From NCBI GenBank assembly GCA_012934845.2, contig WNNJ02002553.1, positions 236,644 through 300,643 of the forward strand: a DNA stretch of 64,000 nt, given 5' to 3'. Positions 45,700-56,984 of the stretch are shown here, in pieces. The position numbers and the translations under genes were made by a program. Under the pieces are notes generated by a model that was given only the letters and a program-made list of their open reading frames with translations, ran no database searches and had not been told where the DNA came from. This stretch comes from Pomphorhynchus laevis (lineage: Eukaryota; Acanthocephala; Palaeacanthocephala; Echinorhynchida; Pomphorhynchidae). The first letter of the stretch is position 1; the number at the start of each line of letters is the position of its first letter.

Positions 45700-46400
45700 C
45701 CCAATATTATTTAAATGTCAGTATGCTGTTTGTTCGCGGCGATATATTCCGTTCTGCACAGGATTTCGACGCGTAGATCTCGGGGCTCGTAAACAGGCAG
45801 AGACGGCCCGGACAAGCTCGAAGCTTATTTTTCTTTTATGTAGGACGAGGGCGTCTCCATAGGTGACATTGCGTAGGCTAGCATTGCCTACATATTTCGC
45901 TGCAACTGTTTTTAGAACTTTATTTGACTCATTTCCGATGCCACCTGAAGTTGAAAATACCAAAGGGACGAATTTTGCTCGTTCGATTTTCTCCGCTCTT
46001 TCATTGTATTTTGCACGTTTACGATTTTCATTGAATTCGCAGGACGCATCGAGGCTTCTGCTGACAGTCGATTGTGCATGGATTGAGAATACATTTACGT
46101 CAAAAACGTTCGCTCAAATCGACTGCCTTCCAAGCCACTGCATACCACATCTAAACGTGCATTATTATCACGCGATGTCGTGGGAACCTCAAAGTCTGTA
46201 TCATTTGGGACCATAGATAGCACTGGTTCCACTTCCACACCAGAACAAATTTCTGAAAGAGCTTTTGCTATTATATCACGGATAGCGTCATGACGAATTA
46301 TAGTTAGTCCGCCACGCTTACATGCCAAAGCGTGACTCACATTGAGGATTTTACCACATTTACATTTGGTCCCTATCAGTTCGCCTGGTAGAACCAGGCG
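45700..46400 (-). mobile_element. RT-associated C-terminal protein remnant (copy 1)
   Basis: Minus-strand frames read SHALACKRGGLTIIRHDAIR, ARLDVVCSGLEGSRFERTF and, farther on, VPLVFSTSGGIGNESNKV-type sequence. The same order (HALSCKHGG, RSDISCRG, FSTTGGIGREAS) occurs at 55299-56105. I know this as the C-terminal part of a reverse-transcriptase protein repeated in many invertebrate genomes, with a Cys/His knuckle before a nuclease-like Asp...Glu region. I cannot name its clade. Broken. Confidence 0.65.
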
Positions 46401-46470
46401 AACTACCTGGTCCCTTATATTATTATATAATAATAACCTGGTCCCTTATATTATTATATAATAATAAAAG
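46401..46470. repeat. 33-bp tandem duplication
   Basis: CCTGGTCCCTTATATTATTA occurs twice in a row at 46406-46467. Confidence 0.85.
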
Positions 46471-46499
46471 GGAATGATAAATGGCATTTATTGATAAAT

Positions 46500-46675
46500 A
46501 ATTATTGGAGCTGGATCAAAGCAAAGAAGACTTTTTGATATTTCGCTAACTTCTGTTGGCATCTTCAGAAAATTCAATTTCTGAAGTAATTTTCTGAAGA
46601 TGCTAACAGAAGTTAGCGAAATATCAAAAATAATTTCTTCTTTCCTTTGATCCAGCTCCAATAATTATTTATGTC
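46500..46675. repeat. PLE terminal-repeat palindrome with two hammerhead cores
   Basis: Back-to-back inverse copies: ATTATTGGAGCTGGATCAAA at 46501 and the mirrored TTTGATCCAGCTCCAATAAT at about 46650. Minus-strand core at 46537-46568 (one helix II change), plus-strand core at 46594-46625 (CUGAAGA, GCUAAC/GUUAGC, GAAA, UAUC). Confidence 0.8.
46594..46625 (+). ncRNA. PLE-type hammerhead ribozyme core
   Basis: CUGAAGA, U, GCUAAC, AGAA, GUUAGC, GAAA, UAUC, with hairpin II perfect. It is the same as 37417-37448 but outside any PLE coding region. Confidence 0.65.
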
Positions 46676-46930
46676 TTCTAATATTCGACCGATTTCTGGA
46701 GCACTTTCGATACAAGTGTTTATGAACGTATTGAGCCTGCGTCTAGGACATGCAAATAAACTGATTTGTGTGATAACTTTTATAAGACTTTCTTCTAATG
46801 AAAAACAACGAAAAAAATGGTTCATTTTTTGAACTAAAAATGATAAACGCTGTAGCGTTATAGTTAAATCAGCTTTGAATGTTAACAAAACGACAAACAA
46901 TTAACCACGCCAATTTAAGTGTTACAGACA
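46676..46930. other. Unassigned segment with a minus-strand frame
   Basis: A frame (46613-46900) reads SLEESLIKVITQISLFACPR and continues RRLNTFINTCIESAPEIG before running into the PLE end. It may be a captured coding fragment; no family is recognised. Confidence 0.25.
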
Positions 46931-46934
46931 TCGT

Positions 46935-47940
46935 AAAATGTGGCTATACAAATAGCAACATAGAAACATATTATCGCATTCACGATCTTAGTGTTTCCAC
47001 TTCGGACTGTCTTGTCTTAATTTCCAATCATCTTTCTTCAATTCGCCTTTCTCCGAATCTTGATAAATCCAAAATTATGTGGATCCTACCTCGAAGCTTC
47101 GGCTTAGAACCCCCTCTCCGTATCATTAAATTCTGCAATCTGCCCATTCATATACGCCAATCAACAATCTTACATGCGCATGCATTTGCCACGTTAAAGT
47201 AAATCCTTTTTTCATTTCGTCTCAATTTCCAATCATCTTTCTTCCCTTCGCCTTTCTCTGAATCTTGATAAATCCAAAATTATGTGGATCCTACCTCGAC
47301 GCATCAGCTTAGAACCTCCCTTCGTATCATTAAATTCTATAATTCTTCCTATCGTTGATAATCTCGTTTTCCTAGGCTTTCATTTCGACAACCGACTTTC
47401 ACTTAAATCTTTTCGTTAGAGATAAAGTACGCTCACCTACCTTGATTCTACGCAACCTCCGTCAAATTCGCAGATTGATCGATTTCCCTTGCATGACTCT
47501 TCTTGTATGACTATATCATATCTTCTCTCATTTTCTCAAGACTTGATTATTGTCTTAGTCTATTTTCCAACTCACCTAAATCCACCCTTATTCCTTTACA
47601 AAACATCATCAACGCAGCCGTCCGAATTCTCATGTCTTCGTCGTTTTGATCCTACACCCCACAATCTTGATTCTTTCGATTTGCCTACCATTTATTGTCG
47701 TTTTCAAATTCGTCTTCTCATTGCTTTCCTTGTTGTTTTCGTACCTTGTTGCTGCTCCTCTCTCGTGGAATCATCTACCAATTCATATACGCCAATCAAT
47801 TTCAATTCCATGTTTCAAACGCCAAATCCGATACCATTTAAACAATTTAAGAAATTTATCTATATGACGTTTGATGTTTTTTTAGTTAGTGGACTTGTAA
47901 GCGTGCAGTTGGCATGCATTTGCCACTTTAAATAAATTAT
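46935..47940 (+). mobile_element. Two decayed CR1-like LINE 3' fragments
   Basis: Fragment one (to about 47215) reads [16 protein letters not shown] and jumps to a 3' end with GCATGCATTTGCCACGTTAA. Fragment two (47216-47940) repeats SKIMWILPR and ends VAAPLSWNHLPIHIRQS then GCATGCATTTGCCACTTTAA. Both resemble the element at 7161-8645 (3' end ACGCATTTGCCACGTTAAAA). Frame breaks and internal deletions are many. Confidence 0.8.
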
Positions 47941-49700
47941 ATTATTTATGTTTTAATGCTTTAATGTTTTATCAGTGAGATGTCGCTATCTTTTTCTCGG
48001 TTTGATTGCCACTTATTGTTTAAGCATTCAAGAAAAATCAATAAAATCAAATTAAAAATAAACTATTTAAATTATGAATTTTGAGGCAGGGTTTTGACCA
48101 TTTTTAAAAGTAAATCAAAATAAACTTTTTAATTTCAATTAACAAGTCAGCTTGAAAATAAAAGTAAATAAAAGTAAATCAAAATCACTTAACTTTTTAA
48201 TTTCAATTAACAATCCAGCTTGAAAATATATTGAAGATAAATTAACGGTTAATGTCGTCATTTGGCAAGGAAAATTTCATCCGTGCGAATAATAGAGTAA
48301 TAATTATTATCAGTAAAAGTTAATTTAGTTTTAATATAAAACCAAATGCATCATCAAACGTTCAAAACTCATCTGTCTTGTATTAAGCTAAAATGGTATT
48401 TAAAAACAGTGCATTTTACCGTCATTGTAATTAATAGGATCAAAATAAAAATACGTTTGTTTTGAATTTTCATGTTTCTGGGTTTATCTCTCAAGACGAT
48501 TTTTATCATGAGACTTAAATAATATGTGAAATGGTCTCTCGATAGTATCATTAGACGCGGATATAAATTATTCACTAACTCGCATGTTGTACGCAGAGCG
48601 TATCGTAAAGTTAGGTGTGTATCTACCGACCTCGCTTACTATATCTAGATTGATTGCGATGTATAAGATTGCCAAAAGTTATAACGGATTCCTTAATGAA
48701 CGTGGAATTCTTAATAGCAGTTGTCAATGTAGTCATAATTTATCTAAAAATCCGAGATCATAGAAAATGTCCGTGTGCACAGACTGTTGCCTCGAGCCTT
48801 GAAAGTGTAGAACAGGTTACATGAAGAGTTGGTATGCACAAGGAGTTCCAAAAATCAGTCCGCAATTGGATTGCGGCTCCTGATCAATGCAGCATTCGAA
48901 CTTCATACCTTGAAGAATCTGACAGTTTTTATTTTACTTTTTTGTCGTTCATTTTACTGTAACGCAGTTGTTGATGAGCAGGCTAAACAGCCCTTGCGGA
49001 TAAACCCTTGTGTTGTAGTAATATTTTCTTTGACGTTCCTACTAATTCTTATTTCCATTTGAAATTTCCACGATTATTATTTGAAACAAGTATTATCTCA
49101 TGGACTATAATCTAAGCACTGAGATTCCATCAGGTTCGCTTCAAAATTGAAAGTCATCAATTCGATGTCGTGTTATTGGACAAGATTAACATTTATCTAG
49201 CTACTAAATTGATGTAGCGCACTCTCCCTCTAGCTCGATTCAAAGTTTAGTCGGTGCAATCACTTTTAAACGGCTTGACAGTAAGATCGTAAATTTATAC
49301 AGATCCAATTTGCCATTCACACGTACATTCTGTGCATATTATTTAATTGTTTTGTGGCCTTTTCAATTAACCGCGTTTTTACAGTTTTTACTAGTCAACC
49401 AAAAAGTGTGAAAAGCTCTCTCTCTATGCCGCTGTCGGCAACGTAATCTTCTTCATCGTCGATTAAAATGTATGTTACAATACACTTTCCGTAAGTGCGG
49501 GATAGTTTTGTAGCGCGTACATCATGCCATCTGAGATCATATCTACAATTTAAGCGGACAGTCTATGTGGGGCACTGCCATACAACGACATATAGTCATC
49601 GCTGTAACACGATTTCACAATTGGATCATCATTTTACACTCTTGACAGGGGGCCTTCGATACTCTAAGGCTATTTTAGTATAAAATGTGTTGCATTTTAC
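47941..49700. other. Intergenic region, nothing identified
   Basis: A 55-bp partial duplication (AACTTTTTAATTTCAATTAACAA) occurs at 48124 and 48188. Frames at 48829-49062 and 49495-49683 have no recognisable domain. The stretch 48560-49660 is less AT-rich than its surroundings and might hold a decayed element. Confidence 0.4.
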
Positions 49701-51300
49701 AAATTGTGCTGCACTGATGTACCGACTATACCATCATTATTATACCATATTAATATAATATTAATTATAAATAAATATTTTTAAAAATATCAATTTCATT
49801 AAATTTCCATAAATTTATAGGAACGAATAATGTGAAAAGAATTTATTCCAAAAAGTTACGATATTTCGATAGATCCTGCTATCATATTCAGGAATTAAAG
49901 AATAATTTGGAAAACTTGTAATTCAAGTATATGATAGCATGAGTTATCGAAATGTTGTGACTTGGAATAAATCACTTACTTTATTCGTCACCGTTTAAAT
50001 AGGGAACTGAGCGTTTAAATTCTTTGCAGCAGTATTTTACTTATAAGGAAATTATATTAAATTTATAAATCATGGATTAAAAATATACAATTTTATACTT
50101 TTCTAAATCAGATCAGTTAACTGAGTCTATATATTTTGTAGTAATTTTTAAAAATGCAAATGTTTTTCAATTCAGATTTTTATAATTAAGTATTTTTTAA
50201 ATGAAATAAAAATTTTTAGACTTCCTCAATCACGTATTCAATCTAACTACAATTAAGTATATTTAGTAATTAATTATGACATAAGATTTTTTAAATATTA
50301 AATAAATATTTTAATCTTAAGATTTTCTACAATTCATTTTTTATTCTTGAAGTATATTTTTAACTTAACTCAGGAGGAACCGGTATCTAATCAGTTTTCG
50401 GTCCTCTGAGTCTACATATTCTGTACTATGTATGAATTTTTTTAAATATTTTAACCTTAAAATTCTATATAATTCAGATTTTTATAGGTTAAGAATTTTT
50501 AAAAATTTTATTTTGACTCTATACCACTGCTATTCTATAAGGTTTCACCCCAATCCAAAATAGCAGCGATGCCAAATGCTTTCTGATGTAAATAAAAATA
50601 TTTTTATATTAAAATTGTCTACAATTAAGATTTTAATAAAGCAATAATTTTTTTAAACTCAATTTCTATTAATTGAATAATAAATAATATATGATGTACC
50701 GGAATTAGGATTAGAGGTTACCTTGATTTCCTGGAGGAACTGCTATGTTATCAGGCTTCGACGACCTTTTTTGACCCAACATTTCATATCAGTTGACTAT
50801 TGAGACGAATGCACCGGAACTGAATTTTAGTTTATGACTGAGTCTACGTATTTTGTACTATAAAGTTGCAGAGGAAATATTTTAATCTTAAGATTTTATG
50901 TCTTGATCATATTTATATAAAGTAAGAATTTTTAAAACTCAATTTTTATGAATTGATTAATTAATAATATACGATGCATCGAAATTAAGATTAAAAGTAA
51001 TCATGAACTGTTTTTTTATCAGGTTTCTGTTAATATTCCTCGATCCAACATATCAGTTAATTGAGTTTACTTATTTTGTAGTTTATATAAATTTGCAGAA
51101 GAAATATTTTAATCTTAATATTTTCTACAATTCAAATTTATATAAAGTAAGAATTTTTAAAAACTCAATTTTTATAAAATCATAAATAGATAATATATAA
51201 TGTACCCAGAATAAAAATAGTAGATGATCTAAAGGAACAGCTATGTTACCAGGTTGCGGCCCCTACTTAAAATAGCAGCGAGGGCAAATGCTAATTATGT
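49701..51300. repeat. AT-rich region with copies of the AT-rich repeat family
   Basis: Partial copies at about 50090-50160, 50380-50480, 50660-50770, 50820-51010 and 51040-51290. Words shared are CAGTTAACTGAGTCTA, TACGATGCATCGAAATTAAG and GGAACTGCTATGTTATCAGG. A frame at 51003-51185 is part of the repeat. 49840-49975 contains inverted words CGATATTTCGATAG / TTATCGAAATGTTGTGACTT. Confidence 0.6.
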
Positions 51301-54300
51301 ATTTCTCTAATGTAATTTTATTATCTAGAATAATTTGAAATATGTTTTGATGACACAGTAGACATTTTAAATAGATAAAGTTTCGTGATCCTTTTTTGAT
51401 TTAGCATTTTTCTTTGATTAAAAATTGACCCTGTCAATCACTAACATTTAAATTTACTGATTTAAACTTTCCTATAATAGTCTACATTTCGCAATCCTCT
51501 CTTGATGACTGGATGAACATTAATTAATCAATATATCTGTATTTTAAAAGTCAACAAGTGTGTGCAACATGGAACATCGTATTGCATACTAGGATCCAAT
51601 GCGATAAACCACATGGGATCATAAATATTAAACTGGCATATTTTTACCAAAACATTTAACTGACATATTTTTAACAAAACATTTAATTGACCATGATTTA
51701 TCTAGAGAAATATGGTAAAATACATTTCCTTAGCTATCTACGCGAATAGTGACTCGTTTATGATTGCTAACCTGCATATTATCTAAAATATAATCCGAGT
51801 TTGAAGTGGACTTGTGAATATTATGGGCTAGCTGTCTCTTAGCATATGTCTCTTAGCAATATGTTAAGGGCTAGCTGTCTATTAGCATATTATGTAATGA
51901 TGTATTTAATGTAGTTACGCTATTAATGATGTCGGCGCTAACGATTTTCATCATTAACGCGTTATTAATTTATTAGTGATTTATTTAACGGATGCAGGCT
52001 TTCACATGTCAACGAGTTCGTATAATCCATAATTCTCGCTTATTAACTGCTTTGATTTTAATTGGTATCGCAATGAATGCTTTCTCGCAATATATTTATA
52101 TTGTCCAATGATACATTATATGTGCTCTTATGTTCTACAGGGCGCTTAAACATCTAGAGAAAGGATAAATTAAGGATTATTTTTTTACAAATTTTCGGCT
52201 ATTGTAATAGCCTTTTTCAAGTCGTATGCTTTACAGCATATCTCTCTCGATGGTTAAACGCTGACTTTAAATTGTAATTGCATTGTAGTTCATTAACGCA
52301 TTATTCTCTAACCCAATATATATTCGCACGATTTGATAAATTTGGTGGCAATTTTCTCAAAAATATAACACTAGTCAAGACTTTACGGGAGTAAATTTAA
52401 ATAAATTCAGTTTGTATAATTTCTAAAAATATCTCATTATTTAAAAATCCGCCTTTGCGTAAAATGCGCCTAACGAATATTTGAGCAATTCTATTCAATA
52501 TAATTTCAGTAACATATAATTTTAATAGCATTGATTAATAAGATAGTAGACAACTCCATTATTCGTTAATCCGTTTTAAAATCTGTTCTTTGCTATTGAA
52601 ATATTCACTGTATCTATTAACCACTTTACAGACCTATTCGGTATGTTAGCACGTCCATTATCATATAATTATTATTGTCAACCAACGGTCGCAATTAATA
52701 TTGTTCAACCTTTAATTTTAATGGATCGACGAAGATTAATTTTTCATAAAAATAGTTCGAAAATCGATTTTTCGATTTTAGCTGTTAACATTTTCATGAT
52801 TTTATTTAATTTATCGACATTGACATCGATTCGAAATCGTTATTCACACGAGCGCTTGAATATTTTTTTTATTAAATTTTAAATTTAACTAAAATTTGCC
52901 AATAATTTTAATCTTTTTTATTCTGCTAAATTTATCATGTATTTGTAGATCGAAAGACGCAATGTCAAACAATCCGGGTACTTTTTATTTATTATTGCAT
53001 TTATACCAACATTAACGTTCAATATTGTTAAGTAAAATGTTACAATTTAAACTAAAACTATAACATTTTTCGATTTTTGCAATTCGCAATCTTAAAGAAC
53101 GGACATTTTTACAGTTGGTTTTGAAATTTAGTTGAAAAGGTATTTGTAGTTCACATTGCATTTGACATAATATCACGTAAATAATTAGTTAAGCTAATTA
53201 TTTAGCTTAACTAATATGATATTTGTCTAATTTCACTAATTTTTAGGAATTTCAAATCTAGATATTTATTTGCAAATTAACAATTAAAAATGTATATTAT
53301 ATTTTTAAATTTAAAATCTTAATTATAAAATATACATCAGTATATTTTACAACAAAACTTTATAAATTTAAAAAAATTCACAAATCTAGTTTGAACGGAA
53401 ATAATTCAACTTGGATACAAAAATAAAATGCTGCATTTGAAATGTAAACACTTTGTTAATCAGTTTGTAGCACAGATCGGATAAAATTTAATTAAGTTTA
53501 ATTAAATCATTTTATTTGATTGTACAATTAATTTACGAAAGTTACAAATTTAACCATCTTCCACCCCCCATTTTATTCGGTTTCACATTAAAATTTTAAT
53601 AACTTGTGGTATAATTATTTGTCTACTTGGCAAATTTTAATGTGATACTTTGTTCTATTTGCCCATTATCAAATTATAAATATTAATATTTAAAAATATT
53701 ATATTTACATTTTAAATAATTTACTAAATTATAGTATATTTTGTATATATAATATATTAATATACATTATTTATAATATACTACACTACAATATATTAAT
53801 ATATAATGTATAGTAATTTATATTGATAGATTATATTAATGCTATCATATTTTTGTAAAATTATAATATTAAAATATTTGTTTATGTAATATTATAATAT
53901 TTAATTACGAAAAAGTATTAATTTGTAATCAAATTAAATGTCATTTAGATTGATTTATTTGTATGTTCTATCCATATAATATCAATAAATATCAATATAT
54001 TAATCAAAATAGATATTCATATCATATTAACAATATTTGTATAATATTAACAATACCCATATAATATTAATGATATATATTAATGGCAATAAACATCCAT
54101 ATACTATTAACATGATTTCATAAGTAAAAACTAAATTTAATTGAAATATACTCTAGATGTGGAAATGATATAACGCCTGACACTTTATTAATTAACCTGA
54201 CACTTTATTCACATTGCTATTTTCGTATGCAAAGGATATAGCAAAGTGATCACTGGGGTATATAAATGGAAGGTATATGTATATGTTATAAATAAGCAGC

Positions 54301-54370
54301 ATTGATGAATGCGTGACAAATTATGATTATAATTATATTATACGCGTTTTAAAGTAATCATTCAACTCAA
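51301..54370. other. AT-rich intergenic region
   Basis: No gene identified. A short frame at 52643-52882 has no domain. ATTAGTTAAGCTAA at about 53186 is mirrored after four bases (hairpin). TATAATATTAA(C/T) words repeat at 53980-54110. Confidence 0.45.
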
Positions 54371-54378
54371 TTTTCAGC

Positions 54379-54574
54379 TAGTCTGATGAAGGAACTAAAT
54401 TCAAGTACAAACCATTGCACTTCAACTTTTGTTTTATATCCTGTAGATGAAAAATTATTACAAAATAATGTAATAAATGAAATAATACTATATTTGAACA
54501 ATACCGATTTGTTTCTTAAAATAATTACATCAACAGCCGATTTGCTTTTTAAAAAATGTCAACAAAAATTATAA
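54379..54574 (+). other. Possible terminal exon of an unrecognised gene
   Basis: The acceptor-like CAATTTTCAG precedes an open frame to TAA: MKELNSSTNHCTSTFVLYPV, then LLQNNVINEIILYLNNTDLF. Composition is protein-like. No partner exon or family recognised. Confidence 0.25.
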
Positions 54575-55290
54575 CTGATGATACGTTGTTTCCATAATTT
54601 TGTCATAAAGTTTAATTTGATTTTTTTATCCCATTGATCTTATTGATGATATCTTATTAATCCACATTTGTCGTTTTTCTCAATCTTTTTGTCTCTATAA
54701 TTTTATTGATACTATTTGAATCCACATTTATCTTTGATAATTTGTTTTCGTGCGATCTTCATAGAACGACAGGTCACCGTCACTTTATACATTTGTGTAT
54801 CTAAATTGTTTTTATAAATACACAAAATGCTTTAAAACTTCACCTTTTGACTTTTTATAGATATCGTTGTTAATGATATGTAACAATGGCCTTTATAAAT
54901 TGCCATTTTGAAATAACATTATAGCCTACATTGCATCAAAAAGCATATCCTGAAATTAAATCATCTATTTTAAAAGTGTCACTCGATCTTTAAAGATCGA
55001 GTGAAAGTTTAAAGATCTAGTGTTAGCCAATAAACGCATATGAAACAAATAATTAAAAAAAACATTTGAATTTTATAGAAATCTAAAATATTTTTTACTC
55101 TAACAATCACGACACGATTATTGTTTGAGAAATAGTCGGTCAACAACTAAATGTGTTCGAACAAATTTCAATAGACCAGTGAGTTTATTTTTTAAATATA
55201 AATAATTTCTTTTTGCGCAATTTACAGACAGTCCACTGCTTCCCGCAAATGGGGCATTTATGTAAATGTCAGTTGTGAGTAATTGTTGAT
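54575..55290. other. AT-rich spacer with a perfect palindrome
   Basis: ACTCGATCTTTAAAGATCGA at about 54980-55001 is the core of a 24-bp perfect palindrome. No other element. Confidence 0.6.
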
Positions 55291-55298
55291 CCTCTATT

Positions 55299-56922
55299 TT
55301 ATGCTCGTTCTTCTGTATCGTCTTTGCGATACAATTGAGACGCAGGAATTCGAGTTGCTCGAATGCACATTGAGACTGTTCGAGCGATTGCAATGCTGAA
55401 TATCGTGCGCACATGTGAAACACAATCAGAATATTGACGTCCCGTTCGCATCGAATTTTTTGCTGCTATCCAGCTGATTACTTGTGAAGCTTCTCTCCCG
55501 ATTCCTCCAGTTGTTGAGAAGATCATCGGCAGGAATATCCCTCTCTCCACCTCATGTATTCGCTCTTGATATTTGGCATGCTTCCGCTGTGAATGGTATG
55601 CGTGGGATTCAAGGGGATTTCGGTTAGCATATGATGGTGATAAATGATTGTAGACACACATATCCATAAAGGATCGAACCATCAATCCACCAAAGAGGCC
55701 TCTACACGATATATCTGAGCGCGCATTTACATCCCTGCTTGTTGTAGATATTTCGAATCGGTGCGCTTCGCTCACCTCTTGCAACACAGGTTCTAATGTG
55801 ACTTCTCTGCACGATCTTTCAAGCTCTTTTGCTAGCACATTTCTGATATGGTCGTGTCGTAGAATACTCGTACCTCCATGTTTACATGAGAGTGCGTGGG
55901 TTGTGGTATAGTCTCCACCACATACACATTTCTTTGGACAACCCTGTGCCTGTAATCCATATCGTACGCAAAGAGCATCGTGAAATTCCAATGCACTCAG
56001 TCTACGGTTTAACGATGAAGTAGGATACGCTTGTAGCCATTGTGATGTACCTTTTTCCCTTATATATCTTATTGTTGATTTATGTTCTTCGCTCAATTCC
56101 AACATTAGTTTCAGTTCTTTCTCGGTGTTTAATATTTTTTATTCTCGGATTGCAATCGCGACTTATATTTGTTTTTCAAATAGCTCGATGCCGTTTATTC
56201 CTTCCAATAGTGGTTTGCACATCTCTCTTGAGCGTCTATATTCTTAGTCGTATTCTAGTGGGTTCTTAACTGCTAAACCTTTGTGCTTGGTTGGCAGCGT
56301 AAACACTTACGTTAAAACTCCACTTGTATTTCGACCGATTATTTTCGGAAGGAATTCGTGTGCAATACTATTCCATAAGGGTTGGAACAACGTTGAATCC
56401 ATTTGACAAACTCGAGTGATATATTGCCACTTATGTTGCAACCCATTGAAGTAACTGATATATGCTATTTGCGGATCGATGTCGGCTATTTTAACTAAAT
56501 GTCGGATTATCCAAATCCACTTATCCACCTTCGATTCAATAAAGCGCTTTGTGAACTCCTTCGTGCCACATGGTGCTCCTAGCGTGGTAATCCCCTCACA
56601 TGTTATATTAATATTATTATGAAATATCAACTTCGCATTGGATGTTTTAAAGAATTTTTGATTCTGACATTAGCTTATCCAACTCTTTGCGTTCCCACAT
56701 CGATATTCGTCTTTCTAGCGTCTTGCGAAGGGCACTTGTTTTCCTGATCCCAATTCCCTGGGGCATTGTTTGAATGAATATTGTTGCAAGCTTTAATGCA
56801 TTGTTTTTATCATCTTCCGTTTGTGCAGCTTCCCTATAAAGATTAGCCAAGACAACCAGTGAGTTTAATAATAAGATTTTATTAATAAACAAACATAAAT
56901 GAAATAAACACGAGTTAGACAA
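55299..56922 (-). mobile_element. RT-associated protein remnant (copy 2, three pieces)
   Basis: Minus-strand pieces in order: 56922-56647 (NLYREAAQTEDDKNNALKL, LERRISMWERKELDKLM), 56630-56307 (ITTLGAPCGTKEFTKRFIES, VDKWIWIIRHLVKIADIDPQ) and 56105-55299 (SSLNRRLSALEFHDALCVRYG, HALSCKHGGTSILRHDHIRN, FSTTGGIGREASQVISWIAA). This is the N-terminal, post-RT and C-terminal wording of an RT protein family widespread in invertebrates, but the catalytic RT part is not seen between the first two pieces. The family's formal name is uncertain to me. Broken. Confidence 0.7.
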
Positions 56923-56984
56923 ACAGAAAATAAGTTCACTTTTCTACTTTATCTTCACTCTGTAATAGTCTTCTATTCCATTTA

